Source: Polyangiaceae bacterium (GTDB lineage Bacteria > Myxococcota_A > Polyangia > Polyangiales > Polyangiaceae). Taken from it: a stretch of 64,000 nucleotides of DNA. A program made the translations under genes and the position numbers. The notes below the pieces were generated by a model. The model was not told the DNA's origin, ran no database searches, and saw only the letters and a program-made list of their open reading frames with translations. Positions 47,001-55,688 of the stretch are shown here, in pieces. The number at the start of each line of letters is the position of its first letter. Positions within the stretch are counted from its first letter, which is position 1. Location of the stretch: contig JANXOF010000092.1 in assembly GCA_025353725.1 (NCBI GenBank), positions 104,947 through 168,946 of the forward strand. The letters are read 5' to 3'.

Positions 47001-47597
47001 CTCCGGTTCGGGAGCGCCATCGAGCCGTGAATCGTGTCTCGACTCACGTAGCCACGCCAGTCCGAGGTCGAGAACGTAGGCACGCGGGCCACGCCCGGTG
47101 GATGCTAGGTCGAGCATCACATTGGACGGCTTGAGGTCGCCGTGGATGATATGGCGCGCGTGCGCGTGAGCGAGACCCGCGAGAACCTGGTCGATAAGAG
47201 CCCAGATGACCGACCACGGCATCGTCGTCGTGTGCATCCACTCGTGGACGCTCCGTCCCGGCAGCGCATCCATGACGAGGTAGGGCGAGCCGTCGTGGAG
47301 TGTTCCGAAGTCGCGCGCCCGAACAATCGCGGGATGGTCAAGGGCGGCCACGGCGCGGGCTTCCTGCTGGAACCACCAACTCTCCTCCGCGCGCGTCGCC
47401 TTCGCTTCATCAGGAGGCCGCAACCGCTTCAGGGCAATGCGCTCGTGGGTTACGAGGTCTTTGCAAAGGTAGACAACGCCCATTCCGCCGCGACCAAGCT
47501 CGCGCAGAACTTCATAGCGGTTCGCGAGAACCGTTCCGATCTCCGAGGGCTTCGACGCTTCGTCCGAGGCCTTGGGTGCATTTTGCCCCTGACTCAT
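44043..47597 (-). CDS. Ser/Thr kinase-AAA ATPase-TPR signalling protein
   Basis: 1184 residues. The kinase domain (about 27-300) has LGRGGMGVVYLC and VALKRL-like IALKRLR, but the catalytic loop reads IIHGDLKPSNVML (Gly for Arg, non-RD) and the metal motif is DLGLAW (DLG, not DFG). A STAND/AAA-type ATPase follows with Walker A GEAGVGKSRLAE (about 390) and Walker B IWFDDLH (about 517). From about 770 to 1140 there are many TPR repeats (RRAFEGAGDKKREAHALRLL). This architecture is common in myxobacteria and resembles the PknK-type kinases with AfsR-like ATPase. No membrane helix, so it is cytoplasmic. Ligand and output unknown. Confidence 0.92.
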   Translation of the reverse strand: MSQGQNAPKASDEASKPSEIGTVLANRYEVLRELGRGGMGVVYLCKDLVTHERIALKRLRPPDEAKATRAEESWWFQQEARAVAALDHPAIVRARDFGTLHDGSPYLVMDALPGRSVHEWMHTTTMPWSVIWALIDQVLAGLAHAHARHIIHGDLKPSNVMLDLASTGRGPRAYVLDLGLAWLRESRHDSRLDGAPEPELAVHAGAGTVGWVAPEQIRKQATLVGPATDLYALGCILYRVLTGKEVFEGTAQEVLRAHKRTPVPPPALPEGVPAEVGAFIQKLLAKKPWHRFELDADARRAWAQFRPRHAPTLEETVASAPEPPPEPSSTPEMGRAVAAARALAPGLLSLRPSPMVARDPERQEMMDTVLSVCAGQQPQHRMVALIGEAGVGKSRLAEWVCEQVHERGLMWPLRARYGRTPSPLDGLTGAVNSFYGLQGADRETVEQTLLDRWEVDRSDSEGLSWVAATAEWLRPTPPGTVSAVGPTGKRFVLDTPELRFAVARRVLERIGVDRPLTIWFDDLHLTSANTFEMLARMRRDSPKLRLLIIATARSESLETDLDAAVRMEALRADWGGRVIDLKPLGADETEVLLRATLPLKESAVRAAVAQSRGNPLFALQLLHAWAGGGYLTLEGAKYKVPDEALHGRAITTADLWDERLRAVPTDLRLAAYAAAALGDDVRGTVLKALLEALGMDPRDALVALTRAQILLASGNDQFRWPHALLQEHLLGRLHERNDAPAIFRLAANALAKHPEVGSRRIMKHRVRNLLRAGDDEVAARLMFGFIGGAWARGRDTAATLKDIAMLEGRVSGVTAAEYSFWRAEALRHIGKLEEAREQAEAARRAFEGAGDKKREAHALRLLGHLASDIGAPAQGRLQVALAISRFEELKDDRGLAAALVVLGEIDYLLGEHARAREVLLEASKHCDAVSDMLGGAQCFILLAMIETAVGGYRRARDLLIHARQSFDAIGYRLGIAQCDVVLGHADHRAGEMDAARARALSARSAFRELMNPRGEAACERLLALIAIDTDDLAAGGAHASVAAKIFERLQDPWGDLEARLLLAQVALAKGDPQAKQLSLECERIVLDEAEPRQHRHLTLAWLAQIEERWQDAATEIDRARAAFGDKARCGDHTPQLLKRFVGMAWKEPADGKVRAWLDLVESANPDESVSSRWPMSPNPRTTLP

Positions 47598-47982
47598 CGC
47601 GTACTTGCCTCACAGCGTAACAGCATTTCCGCACCGGGTCGCGTGTCCCCCCCGTTCGAGCCTGTGCCTTCCTTCGACCACATGGTTTGAGCCGTCCCCT
47701 GGGCGCTTCGAAAGCATGATGCGCTCGGACAGATTAGCAACGGAAGTGCGGAGCTGCGTTGAATCGTAGACAAAGACGCCACCAAATCGACCTGACCCTT
47801 CAAATTCGAAGGCCTGGGGTGTCGCGTGAGCGCGACAATCCAAGGCCCTCGGTCAGACTTCTTTTGCGCTTACTCAGCGCGCGACGCCGCATCCCACGAC
47901 CAACCTACGCTCTCTTGTCTTCCCAGCTTCCGACGGTCTTCGCGTTTTTCGCATTCTATTCGCGTTCTAAAGGAGTCTGACC
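47598..47982. other. Intergenic region upstream of kinase and small peptide genes
   Basis: 385 bases between two divergent starts must hold promoters for both. I see no strong -35/-10 pair, no tRNA and no repeat. The final bases contain AAAGGAG serving the small peptide gene. Confidence 0.5.
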
Positions 47983-48180
47983 ATGAGAAGCCTAGACAGC
48001 CGTGCCACGAAATCGGCGGTGATAGCGTTGGCGCTTACCGGCAGTGCGCTCGCCTTTTTAGCAGGCGCAGAAGCGGGTGCCGTTCTCAACGGGCGCGTCA
48101 TGGTCCTCTGCGTGGCACGCGTGCCGATGCCCGTGTTCGCGTCGACCACCGGCTCGCCCGTGAACGGCCACGTCCACTGA
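47983..48180 (+). CDS. Small exported peptide
   Basis: 65 residues. A strong ribosome binding site (AAAGGAG, about 8 bases from the ATG) supports translation. The N-terminus is a signal peptide (RATKSAVIALALTGSALAFL AGAEA region), leaving a mature part of about 35 residues with a single Cys and a His-containing end (GSPVNGHVH). No homologue recognised. It is followed 195 bases later by a MarR regulator whose operator lies between them. Confidence 0.55.
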   Translation: MRSLDSRATKSAVIALALTGSALAFLAGAEAGAVLNGRVMVLCVARVPMPVFASTTGSPVNGHVH

Positions 48181-48322
48181 GAAAAAAACCGGCGTCATAT
48201 ACGAGGTCCCGTCGCGACACCGAACGCAACCAAGAAAACCTAAATTTCGGGCTAAAAGTGCCTTTTCACGACGGCAACTGAACCTCCGACGCACGCCAAA
48301 TTTCGCAAGCCCTTCCCGCGCG

Positions 48323-48358
48323 TACAACTCGAGACTTGACGCGGAACCAAGAGTTGTA
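48323..48358. promoter_or_regulatory. Palindromic operator in the marR promoter
   Basis: TACAACTC (48323-48330) and GAGTTGTA (48351-48358) are a perfect 8-bp inverted repeat with a 20-base centre. The centre contains TTGACG (48336-48341), a good -35 box, and the right arm runs into a TAGAGT-like -10. This is 16 bases before the MarR start. MarR proteins typically bind such palindromes over their own promoter, so autorepression is likely. Confidence 0.55.
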
Positions 48359-48374
48359 GAGTACATCCCGTTCT

Positions 48375-48809
48375 ATGGCCGATCAGGACCGGTTCGCACG
48401 CGCTCTTCTCGCCCTCGCTCGTGGCCTTGGCCGTGTGGCACGCGAAAGGGCTCGTGAAAGCGACGTGACACCCCAGCAAGCCGAGACGCTCCAACTCATC
48501 GCTGAGCGCGGTTCGCTCTCCACCTCGACGTTGGCAACGCTTCTAGGCATCGACCCGTCCACAGCGAGCCGAAATCTTTCGGGCCTCGAGAGGACAGGGC
48601 TCATTGCGCGCCAGAAAGGTTCGGATGACGGCCGGCAAACCGATGTGCGTCTCACTCCCCGCGGACGGCGCGCGGCAGTTTCCGTAGGGACAGGCGCCAA
48701 TTCGGCGTTCGGCTCACTCTTAGAGAAGGTTCCTCGCGCCGAGCGCGCTCGAGTCATCGATGCTCTAGAAACAATGGCAAAAGTGGTAGAGAGCGGAGAC
48801 AGTGACTAA
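48375..48809 (+). CDS. MarR-family transcriptional regulator
   Basis: 144 residues with the MarR winged helix: VTPQQAETLQLIAERGSLST, recognition helix LATLLGIDPSTASRNLSGLE, and wing segment GSDDGRQTDVRLTPRGRRAA. The dimerisation helices at both ends are present. It should bind a palindromic operator, one of which lies 16 bases upstream. No obvious target gene (pump or enzyme) is adjacent. The nearest genes are the small exported peptide and the KGG protein. Confidence 0.93.
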   Translation: MADQDRFARALLALARGLGRVARERARESDVTPQQAETLQLIAERGSLSTSTLATLLGIDPSTASRNLSGLERTGLIARQKGSDDGRQTDVRLTPRGRRAAVSVGTGANSAFGSLLEKVPRAERARVIDALETMAKVVESGDSD

Positions 48810-48889
48810 CTGCTGATGAAGCAGTGGTTCGCGGACACAACCGCGCTCTGTCTGAATTGCTCCGTCCACCTCGCTTGACGGGTTGAGCC

Positions 48890-48920
48890 GTGGTGCCAGC
48901 AGGCACCACGAGTAGTTTTT
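48890..48920 (+). terminator. Rho-independent terminator after marR
   Basis: GTGGTGCC (48890-48897), a 4-base loop AGCA, GGCACCAC (48902-48909), then GAGTAG and five T residues to 48920. A perfect 8-bp stem followed by a short spacer and a T-run, 80 bases past the MarR stop. Confidence 0.75.
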
Positions 48921-49016
48921 CGATTCGTCGATAGAGCCCTGATGTGACCATCGACCGGTGCGCTAGCGTGTGAACCGAGGGAGAATGTTGCCACTCTCCC
49001 CCGGGTAACGGAAACC

Positions 49017-49394
49017 TCACTCCGTCGTTTTTGCTTCGCCGCCGGACGACGACTCAGAGTCAGCCACCGAACCGGAGGCACGTGGCCCGCGTCCCCTTCG
49101 AACGTGCGGAGCCACTCCACCTTTCCGTCCCGCGTTACGAGCTTCGTCGCTCGAAAATTGATGCGCAGTTCCCGCTGCGTGAGCGGCCTTCCCACCTTTG
49201 CTCGCGATTTCCGAGACTTTCTTACGGTCCATGGCTGCGAAACCGCGAGGGCGTCGTGGTTTTTCAGAGTCGTCCGAACCGGCGTCGGTTTTCGGAGCGT
49301 CCGTCGCGTCATTCAAACGCGTCGACGAGGCAGGACCAGAGGAGCTGGGGTTAGATACTGAGGGATCGTGCGAGGGGTCCAAAACCGTTGTCAT
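49017..49394 (-). CDS. KGG-repeat stress-induced protein
   Basis: The ATG at 49394 has AGGAGT 7 bases upstream and gives 125 residues. After a Ser/Pro-rich 45 residues come RRPRGFAAMDRKKVSEIASK, the KGG element (SKGGKAAHAAGTAHQFSSDE) and a second ARNAGRKGGVAPH unit. These two KGG repeats are the hallmark of the GsiB/KGG general-stress proteins, small hydrophilic proteins linked to desiccation and heat. An acidic tail ends the protein. Confidence 0.85.
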   Translation of the reverse strand: MTTVLDPSHDPSVSNPSSSGPASSTRLNDATDAPKTDAGSDDSEKPRRPRGFAAMDRKKVSEIASKGGKAAHAAGTAHQFSSDEARNAGRKGGVAPHVRRGRGPRASGSVADSESSSGGEAKTTE

Positions 49395-49589
49395 GATTAC
49401 TCCTGGTGAGCGCGTAGTGTCGATTCCCCCCCCGGGCGAGCCCTTCACCGAACCAGTCACGCATATAGTCCTGCTTTCGGCGAGCAGGTGGGCGAACGCT
49501 GAGCTTCGTCTCGTCTGATGCAAGTACCAGCCATCACGTCGCTGAAATTCTCGAGATAGTTCTGCGAGCTCGTCTCACTCGCCGCGTCC

Positions 49590-49961
49590 CTAGTTGAGAA
49601 CACGCCGAGAGAGGTGGCGAACCGCCTCTTGCGTACCACGCTCGATCTGGCGTTTGGCCTCGCGTGGACCGACAGAATCATCGAGGAGGATGCCTAGCTC
49701 GCCGTCTTTCTCAAAAAAGCCGCCAGCCACTCCGCCGCCGTCCTTGGTGAAGCTAAGCGCCTGAACGGCCAGGTCGAATGCCTTGCCCGCAACCACAACG
49801 CGAACGAAGCCAAGACAAGAGCCACTTTCTCCTACCGACTGTCCCTCGAACCGGTCTTTATCTTGCATGGCTCGCAAGCTAAGAGCGTTTTGCGGACGCG
49901 CAAGCCGAGATTCCTTTTGAGTTTCCGTGAGATGTCTGACAACGGTTTCGAGGTCGAACAT
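49590..49961 (-). CDS. Hypothetical protein divergent from zwf
   Basis: The ATG at 49961 gives 123 residues: FDLETVVRHLTETQKESRLA, then CLGFVRVVVAGKAFDLAVQA and FFEKDGELGILLDDSVGPRE with a closing RHLSRRVLN. It is mixed alpha/beta and cytoplasmic, with no family recognised. Its start is only 19 bases from the zwf start on the other strand, so the two promoters must lie within the genes or overlap. Confidence 0.55.
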   Translation of the reverse strand: MFDLETVVRHLTETQKESRLARPQNALSLRAMQDKDRFEGQSVGESGSCLGFVRVVVAGKAFDLAVQALSFTKDGGGVAGGFFEKDGELGILLDDSVGPREAKRQIERGTQEAVRHLSRRVLN

Positions 49962-49980
49962 CTTCTGAGGGGAGAACAAC

Positions 49981-51537
49981 GTGCAGGCACCGAATCCATT
50001 CCGTCGGGGACTTATCGAAGACCGCGCCGGCGACAGTTGCGCCATGGTGATCTTCGGCGCGTCCGGCGACCTTACGCGTCGCAAGTTGATGCCCGCGCTT
50101 TACAACCTTGCAGTTAGCCGCTCGCTACCGAGTGGCTTCGCTGTGGCGGGCGTGGCGCGGCGGGCGAAATCGCCCGATGAATTCCGCGCGGAGATGAAGG
50201 CCGGGGTGACGGAGTTCTCGCGTCGAAAGCCGCTCGATCCCGCCGTGTGGGGAGACTTCGAAAAGGGCGTTACGTACGTGCAGGGGTCGTTCGAAGACGC
50301 GAACACCTACGCGAAACTCAAAGCGCAACTCGAGCAGCTCGATCGAGAGCGCGGAACCGGCGGTAACCGACTCTATTACCTCGCGGTCTCGCCTGCAGAT
50401 TTTGCCGTCATCATGCGCAATTTGAAAGAGGCCGGGCTGGTTGCGCCCGCTGCAGCGAACAGTCCCACAGGCCACGGCGGCTCCCCTTGGACGAGGGTTA
50501 TCATCGAAAAACCCTTTGGTACCGACCTTGCGAGCGCGAAAGCGCTCAACGACACCGTCGCAGAGACGTTTCACGAATCACAAGTGTTTCGCATTGACCA
50601 CTATCTCGGAAAGGAGACGGTCCAAAACCTTCTCGTTTTCCGCTTTGCGAACAGCCTTTGGGAACCACTCTGGCACCGCGAGCACATCGATCACGTTCAG
50701 ATCACCGTCTCGGAGGAAATCGGCGTCGAAGGTCGCGGAAAGTTCTTCGAGCAAACGGGAATCACGAAAGACATTGTCGAAAATCACCTGATGCAGCTGC
50801 TGTGTCTAACTGCGATGGAGCCCCCTATCTCCCTCTCCGCAGATGCGGTCCGCGATGAAAAAGTGAAGGTGCTCCGCTCGCTCCGACGGATGGAGCGCTC
50901 GCTCGTGCAAGACAACGTTGTGCGCGGACAATACGCACGCGGGTACGTCAAGGGCGAGGCCGCGACCGGTTACCGCGAGGAGGCCGACGTCGCGAAAGAC
51001 TCTCGCGTCGAAACCTTCGTGGCCATGCGGATGTACATAGACAACTGGCGTTGGGGCGGTGTTCCGTTCTACGTCCGCGCCGGAAAGCGCCTTGCACGAC
51101 GAGTTACAGAAATCGCGATCCAGTTCAAGAAAGTGCCACACGGCCTTTTTCGCGCGCCCGACGGCGGAATTTCGCCGAACGTCCTCACGCTGCGCATTCA
51201 GCCCGACGAAGGCATGGCGCTCAGGTTCACCACGAAAGAGCCCGGCCAAGTCACGGTGCTCCGCGATGTCGCGATGGACTTTCGTTACGGTGCGGCCTTC
51301 GGGTCAAACACACCCGAAGCCTACGAGCGACTTTTGCTCGACGCGATGCGCGGCGAAGCCACGCTCTTTACGCGACGCGACGAGGTGGAAGAGCAGTGGG
51401 CTTTCATCGACCCGGTCATCGAGGCGTGGCGCGCCGAAGCGAACGCGCCGCCGCCTCTCTATGAGGCGGGTAGCTGGGGCCCAGACCAAGCCGATGACTT
51501 GCTCGCGCGCGACGGGCGGCGCTGGAGAAAGCCGTGA
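49981..51537 (+). CDS. zwf: Glucose-6-phosphate 1-dehydrogenase
   Basis: 518 residues from GTG with GGGGAGA upstream. The NADP-binding start is AMVIFGASGDLTRRKLMPAL. The substrate and catalytic segment RIDHYLGKETVQNLLVFRFA contains the conserved Asp-His-Tyr and Lys. It oxidises glucose-6-phosphate to the lactone, the entry into the pentose phosphate pathway, making NADPH. Its stop overlaps the opcA start (GTGA). It is the first of the zwf-opcA-pgl operon. Confidence 0.97.
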   Translation: MQAPNPFRRGLIEDRAGDSCAMVIFGASGDLTRRKLMPALYNLAVSRSLPSGFAVAGVARRAKSPDEFRAEMKAGVTEFSRRKPLDPAVWGDFEKGVTYVQGSFEDANTYAKLKAQLEQLDRERGTGGNRLYYLAVSPADFAVIMRNLKEAGLVAPAAANSPTGHGGSPWTRVIIEKPFGTDLASAKALNDTVAETFHESQVFRIDHYLGKETVQNLLVFRFANSLWEPLWHREHIDHVQITVSEEIGVEGRGKFFEQTGITKDIVENHLMQLLCLTAMEPPISLSADAVRDEKVKVLRSLRRMERSLVQDNVVRGQYARGYVKGEAATGYREEADVAKDSRVETFVAMRMYIDNWRWGGVPFYVRAGKRLARRVTEIAIQFKKVPHGLFRAPDGGISPNVLTLRIQPDEGMALRFTTKEPGQVTVLRDVAMDFRYGAAFGSNTPEAYERLLLDAMRGEATLFTRRDEVEEQWAFIDPVIEAWRAEANAPPPLYEAGSWGPDQADDLLARDGRRWRKP

Positions 51538-52676
51538 GCGGCACATCCGGCGCGACGACGCTCATCGCGCGGCTCGAAAAAGAGCTCCGCGAGCTGTGGA
51601 CGCAGCCCGACGACCCGGGGGCGCCTCAAAAAACGCGCGTCTGCACGATGAACCTCGAAGTCATCGCGAGCTCGCGCGAGCTACTCGAGCGCTACGTGCC
51701 CGTCGTCGACGAGGTGACCGCGAGCCTTCAGGCACGCGTGATCATGGCGTCCATCGAGCCCGATTCGAACGTCCACGAAATGGAGGGCGCCGCGAGCGCG
51801 GTGTGTGCCATCGAGGGCGGCCGGTCCATCTGCTCGGAGCGCATCACGCTCTGGGCAACCGGCCATGCATGCGCGCGCACGGCCAGCGCCGTGGAATCTT
51901 TTCTCGTGCCCGAAATCCCCACCGCGCTTGTGTGGCTGGGGCGCGTCCGCGTCGACGACCCCACCTTCGAGACGCTCGCATGCGATGCGCAGCGACTCAT
52001 CGTCGACAGCATGCATTCGTCGCTCGCGTCGGTCTTCGAAGTCGCGGAGTGGGCACGTAAGCAAGTGAATCCGCCCGCGCTCTCAGACATGGCGTGGACC
52101 CGTCTTTCTCCGTGGCTCGAGATGATCGCGCGGTTCTTCGACGGGCCGTTAACGCGACCGCTTAGCTCAAACGTGACGAGGCTCTGCCTGACGCAAGCCT
52201 CGGAAAACGGTTCCGCGCTCGGACCTGAGCCTGCGCTCCTGCTCGGGTGGATGGCCACGCGCCTCGACTGGACGGTCACGCGGCACGGCGGAACGTTGGG
52301 CTTCGAGCGGCCCGACGGCGAGCGCCTCACCGTCGAACTTCATGCCGTAGGGATACGGAAGGGGGTCGCGCCGCAGACGCTCGCCTCAGTGACACTCGAA
52401 GCCGAGCAGTCGGGGAAAAAAATGACCGGATCTATCGAGCGCGAGCTCGGAACCGGCCAGGGAAGCGGCGAGCTCCACGCGACGGCGGATGCCGATGTCA
52501 TGGTGTGGAATCTCACAACGCCCGACCAAACATCGCTCGAACAGCAAGTCCGCCTCGGAACGAACAAAGCCGCGAAGTGGCTTGAACGCACGCTTTATCG
52601 CCCGAAACACGATCCGGCGTTCGATGAATCGGTGGCGTACGCCACACACTTTGTCGACGACCGACTTTCGACGTAA
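51534..52676 (+). CDS. opcA: Glucose-6-phosphate dehydrogenase assembly protein OpcA
   Basis: 380 residues. The N-terminal third (RVCTMNLEVIASSRELLERY then VPVVDEVTASLQARVIM) and the middle (LWATGHACARTASAVESFLV, PTALVWLGRV) match OpcA. In cyanobacteria OpcA is an allosteric activator and assembly factor of G6PDH, and in actinobacteria it is genetically linked to zwf. The GTG start overlaps the zwf stop, so equal production is likely. Activation is presumably redox-linked in cyanobacteria; whether that holds here is unknown. Confidence 0.92.
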   Translation: MSGTSGATTLIARLEKELRELWTQPDDPGAPQKTRVCTMNLEVIASSRELLERYVPVVDEVTASLQARVIMASIEPDSNVHEMEGAASAVCAIEGGRSICSERITLWATGHACARTASAVESFLVPEIPTALVWLGRVRVDDPTFETLACDAQRLIVDSMHSSLASVFEVAEWARKQVNPPALSDMAWTRLSPWLEMIARFFDGPLTRPLSSNVTRLCLTQASENGSALGPEPALLLGWMATRLDWTVTRHGGTLGFERPDGERLTVELHAVGIRKGVAPQTLASVTLEAEQSGKKMTGSIERELGTGQGSGELHATADADVMVWNLTTPDQTSLEQQVRLGTNKAAKWLERTLYRPKHDPAFDESVAYATHFVDDRLST

Positions 52677-52697
52677 TCAGAAAAGACGAGGAAATCA

Positions 52698-53465
52698 GTG
52701 ATTCCAGACCTCTCGCGCGAGCTTTTTTTGACGGCGAACGATCCGATCGATGCCTCACGGCAGGCGTGCGCGCGCATGGAGGCTTCACTCACGGAAGCGA
52801 TTCGCGAGCGCGGCGTGGCGACACTTGCGCTCTCGGGAGGCTCGTCTCCGCTCGCGGCTTACAAACTGCTTGCGGGTGAAGCGATTGACTGGACCAAAGT
52901 CCATGTTTTTTGGGTCGATGAACGCGCCGTGTCACCCACGCATGAGCGAAGCAACTACGCGCGGGCGAAGGAGGTGCTTCTCGATCCCGCAGGCGTGCCG
53001 CCCACAAACGTTCATCGCATGCAGGGGGAAGCCTCGGACTTAAGAGCCGCCGCAGCCGCCTACGAAGCGGAGCTCCGCGCGACTGTGCGAACCACGTCGC
53101 GTGACTTACCGAGCCTCGACCTTCAGATCTTGGGGATAGGCACGGACGGCCATACGGCGTCTCTCTTCCCCCGCGATCCCGCTCTTCAGATTGTGGACCG
53201 GCTCGTGGCCGACGTGCACGGCAACGCGGAACGCGAGGCGCGTTTGACCCTCACCGTGCCGCTGCTCGAAAACGCAAAGATGAGCGTGGTCATCGTTTTA
53301 GGCGCAGACAAACGCCTCGCGCTGCAACGAATTACGGCGACCGAGGGCCACATCACCGACACGCCGGGTCGTATCCTACGCGGCTTTCGTGGCTCCGTTT
53401 GCTGGATTGTGGACCGCGCCGCCGACGTCAGGAGCGGCTGGGACAAAGGCGGACGACCCAAGTGA
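52698..53465 (+). CDS. pgl: 6-phosphogluconolactonase
   Basis: 255 residues from GTG with GAGGAA 9 bases upstream. It has the DevB/SOL family signatures: TLALSGGSSPLAAYKLL, VFWVDERAVSPTHERSNYA and LQILGIGTDGHTASLFP. It hydrolyses 6-phosphogluconolactone from Zwf to 6-phosphogluconate. It is the third gene of the operon. No 6-phosphogluconate dehydrogenase is present in the window. Confidence 0.95.
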   Translation: MIPDLSRELFLTANDPIDASRQACARMEASLTEAIRERGVATLALSGGSSPLAAYKLLAGEAIDWTKVHVFWVDERAVSPTHERSNYARAKEVLLDPAGVPPTNVHRMQGEASDLRAAAAAYEAELRATVRTTSRDLPSLDLQILGIGTDGHTASLFPRDPALQIVDRLVADVHGNAEREARLTLTVPLLENAKMSVVIVLGADKRLALQRITATEGHITDTPGRILRGFRGSVCWIVDRAADVRSGWDKGGRPK

Positions 53466-53560
53466 ATCACGGCGGACCCAAGTGAACCGCAAAGTGGGAG
53501 ACGATGGGAGTGTGCCGCCCGCGAGAGGCTCACGGTCACCTGGCAAGGCCTCCCGCGCCG

Positions 53561-53600
53561 ACCCGTGAGCGTGGGCTCGGTCGAAGCGGAGCTCACGGGT
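53561..53600. terminator. Inverted repeat between convergent pgl and tkt
   Basis: ACCCGTGAGC (53561-53570) and GCTCACGGGT (53591-53600) form a perfect 10-bp stem with a 20-base loop in the 151-base space between the two stops. No T-run, so it may be a bidirectional or rho-assisted terminator. Just before it, GGCGGA..CCCAAGTGAA is nearly duplicated (about 53449 and 53472). Confidence 0.4.
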
Positions 53601-53616
53601 GAAACACGCGTCGGGG

Positions 53617-55632
53617 TCAGGTCTTCGGAAGCCGCTTGACGGCTTCGATGACGTGCTCGGCGGTCATGCCGAGTTCTTGCATGACCGTGTTGCCGGGGGC
53701 GGAGAGGCCAAAGCGGTCAATGCCGAGCGTGATGCCGTCGAGACCGACGTACTTTGCCCACGTTGACGAGACCGTCGCCTCAATGGAGACGCGTTGGCGG
53801 CACGCGCGCGGAAGAACACTTTCGCGGTACGCCTCGGGCTGGCGATCGAAACGTGAGAAACACGGCATGCTTACGACGCGCGTCCCGGCTCCGAGCGAAT
53901 CGGCCGCCTTGAGGGCGTGCTGAAGCTCGCTTCCGGCCGCCATGAGAATCACTTCGAGTCGAGCCGTCTCCTTACGGGCGATGTAACCGCCCACGAGCAC
54001 GCCTTCGCGACGCACGTTAACAGGGATAGCGCTGAGAAGCGGCACGGCTTGGCGCGTGAGCGCGAGGAGCGTAGGCCCATCGGTTCGCTCGAGCGCCGCG
54101 ACGAACGCTCCGGCAGTCTCTTCGGGATCTGCAGGCCTTACGACGTCAAAGTTCGGAATGAGCCGAAGACCAGGAATCGTCTCCACGGGCTCGTGGGTCG
54201 GTCCGTCTTCACCGACGGCGACGCTGTCGTGCGTGAAGATGTAGATCGGCGCGAGATGACTCAGAGCTGCCAAGCGCAGTGCGGGGCGGCAGTAGTCGGC
54301 AAACACGAGAAACGTCGCTCCGCTCGGGCGAAAGATGCCATGAGCCGCAATGCCGTTCATGATGCCGCACATGCCGTGCTCGCGAATGCCGAAGCGGATG
54401 TTGCGACCCGCGCGATGCCCAGGCGCAAAGTCGTCTCCGGTCGCTTTCGCATCACCGATGTAATTGAGCGTCGAGCCGTAAAGGTCGGCGCTTCCACCTA
54501 CTAGAAGCGGCATGTGCTGCGCGAGCGGCTGCAGCACATCCTGCCCCGCCTTTCGCGTCGCCAGCTTCGCGCCTTCGGGAAACTCTGGAACGCACGCGAA
54601 AAGTGCGGCTACGTCGGCTTTTTTCGTCGCGCCGTCGAGTTCGAGAGCGAGCGTCGGGTTAGCTTTGCGCCAAGCCTCGAACGTTCCCTTCCAACCCTCG
54701 TGAGTGACAGAGAGCTCCTTCGCACGGCTCTGAAAGTAGGTCGTCACGCTCGGGTCGACGTAAAAACGCGTCGCCGGCAGACCGAGGTTCTTTCGGGCTT
54801 CGTCGGCAAACTTTGCGCCGCCCTCGCCGTGAGCTTTTTGAGTGCCTGCGACCTCGGGAATGCCTTTGCCGATAAGCGTCTTCGCGATGATGAGCTGCGG
54901 CTTTCCGCTTCCCGCGATGCGCGCGCGCGTGAACGCCGCGAGGAACGTCTCCATGTCGTGACCGTCGATGGTCTCGACGTCGAAGCCCATCGCCTCGAAC
55001 TTTTTAGCGACGTCGAGGCTCTGCGTCGCCTCGGCCATCGCGTCGAGCGTGACGGCGTTCGAGTCGTAGATAAGCACCAAGTTATCGAGCTTTTGATGGC
55101 CGGCAAATTCGAGAGCCTCCATCGCGACGCCCTCTTGCATGCATCCGTCGCCAGCGAGGCACACGACGTGGTGGCTGAAGATGGCGTGCTCCTTCGTGTT
55201 GAAGCGCGCTTCCGCCATCTTGGCCGCCACCGCCATGCCGACCGCGTTCGCGATGCCCTGCCCGAGCGGACCCGAGGTGGTCTCGATGCCATTGGCAGCA
55301 TGCGTGAGCTCCGGATGCCCCGGCGTTTTCGAGTGAAGCTGCCGAAAGCGTTTCACCTCGTCGAGGGTCATCTCGGCGTAGCCCGACAAGTGCAACCAGG
55401 CGTAGAGAAACATCGACCCGTGACCCGCGGAGAGCACGAAGCGGTCTCTGTCGAGCCATTCGGGATGAGCCGGATCGTGCCTCAAGGCCTGACCGTAAAG
55501 TACGGCGCCGAGCTCTGCACACCCCAAGGGCAAACCAAGATGCCCGCTCTGCGACGCGTGCACGGCGTCAATGGCGAGGCCCCGTGCGGTAGTAGCGGCC
55601 TTGGCGAGAATGTCTTTTTGGAACGTGCTCAT
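53617..55632 (-). CDS. tkt: Transketolase
   Basis: 671 residues, full length. It has the ThDP/Mg motif ([20 protein letters not shown]), [12 protein letters not shown] near the N-terminus, and the pyrimidine domain with [18 protein letters not shown]. It moves two-carbon units between pentose-, heptose- and triose-phosphates. It ends the ruvX-mltG-CHI-glk-tkt string on the minus strand and converges on zwf-opcA-pgl, so the cluster covers glucose phosphorylation, the oxidative branch and part of the non-oxidative branch. Confidence 0.97.
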   Translation of the reverse strand: MSTFQKDILAKAATTARGLAIDAVHASQSGHLGLPLGCAELGAVLYGQALRHDPAHPEWLDRDRFVLSAGHGSMFLYAWLHLSGYAEMTLDEVKRFRQLHSKTPGHPELTHAANGIETTSGPLGQGIANAVGMAVAAKMAEARFNTKEHAIFSHHVVCLAGDGCMQEGVAMEALEFAGHQKLDNLVLIYDSNAVTLDAMAEATQSLDVAKKFEAMGFDVETIDGHDMETFLAAFTRARIAGSGKPQLIIAKTLIGKGIPEVAGTQKAHGEGGAKFADEARKNLGLPATRFYVDPSVTTYFQSRAKELSVTHEGWKGTFEAWRKANPTLALELDGATKKADVAALFACVPEFPEGAKLATRKAGQDVLQPLAQHMPLLVGGSADLYGSTLNYIGDAKATGDDFAPGHRAGRNIRFGIREHGMCGIMNGIAAHGIFRPSGATFLVFADYCRPALRLAALSHLAPIYIFTHDSVAVGEDGPTHEPVETIPGLRLIPNFDVVRPADPEETAGAFVAALERTDGPTLLALTRQAVPLLSAIPVNVRREGVLVGGYIARKETARLEVILMAAGSELQHALKAADSLGAGTRVVSMPCFSRFDRQPEAYRESVLPRACRQRVSIEATVSSTWAKYVGLDGITLGIDRFGLSAPGNTVMQELGMTAEHVIEAVKRLPKT

Positions 55633-55688
55633 CGGTCGCCGAAGGTACCACGAACCCGCGCGCCTCTACAGGATCTGCGAGCGCGGGT

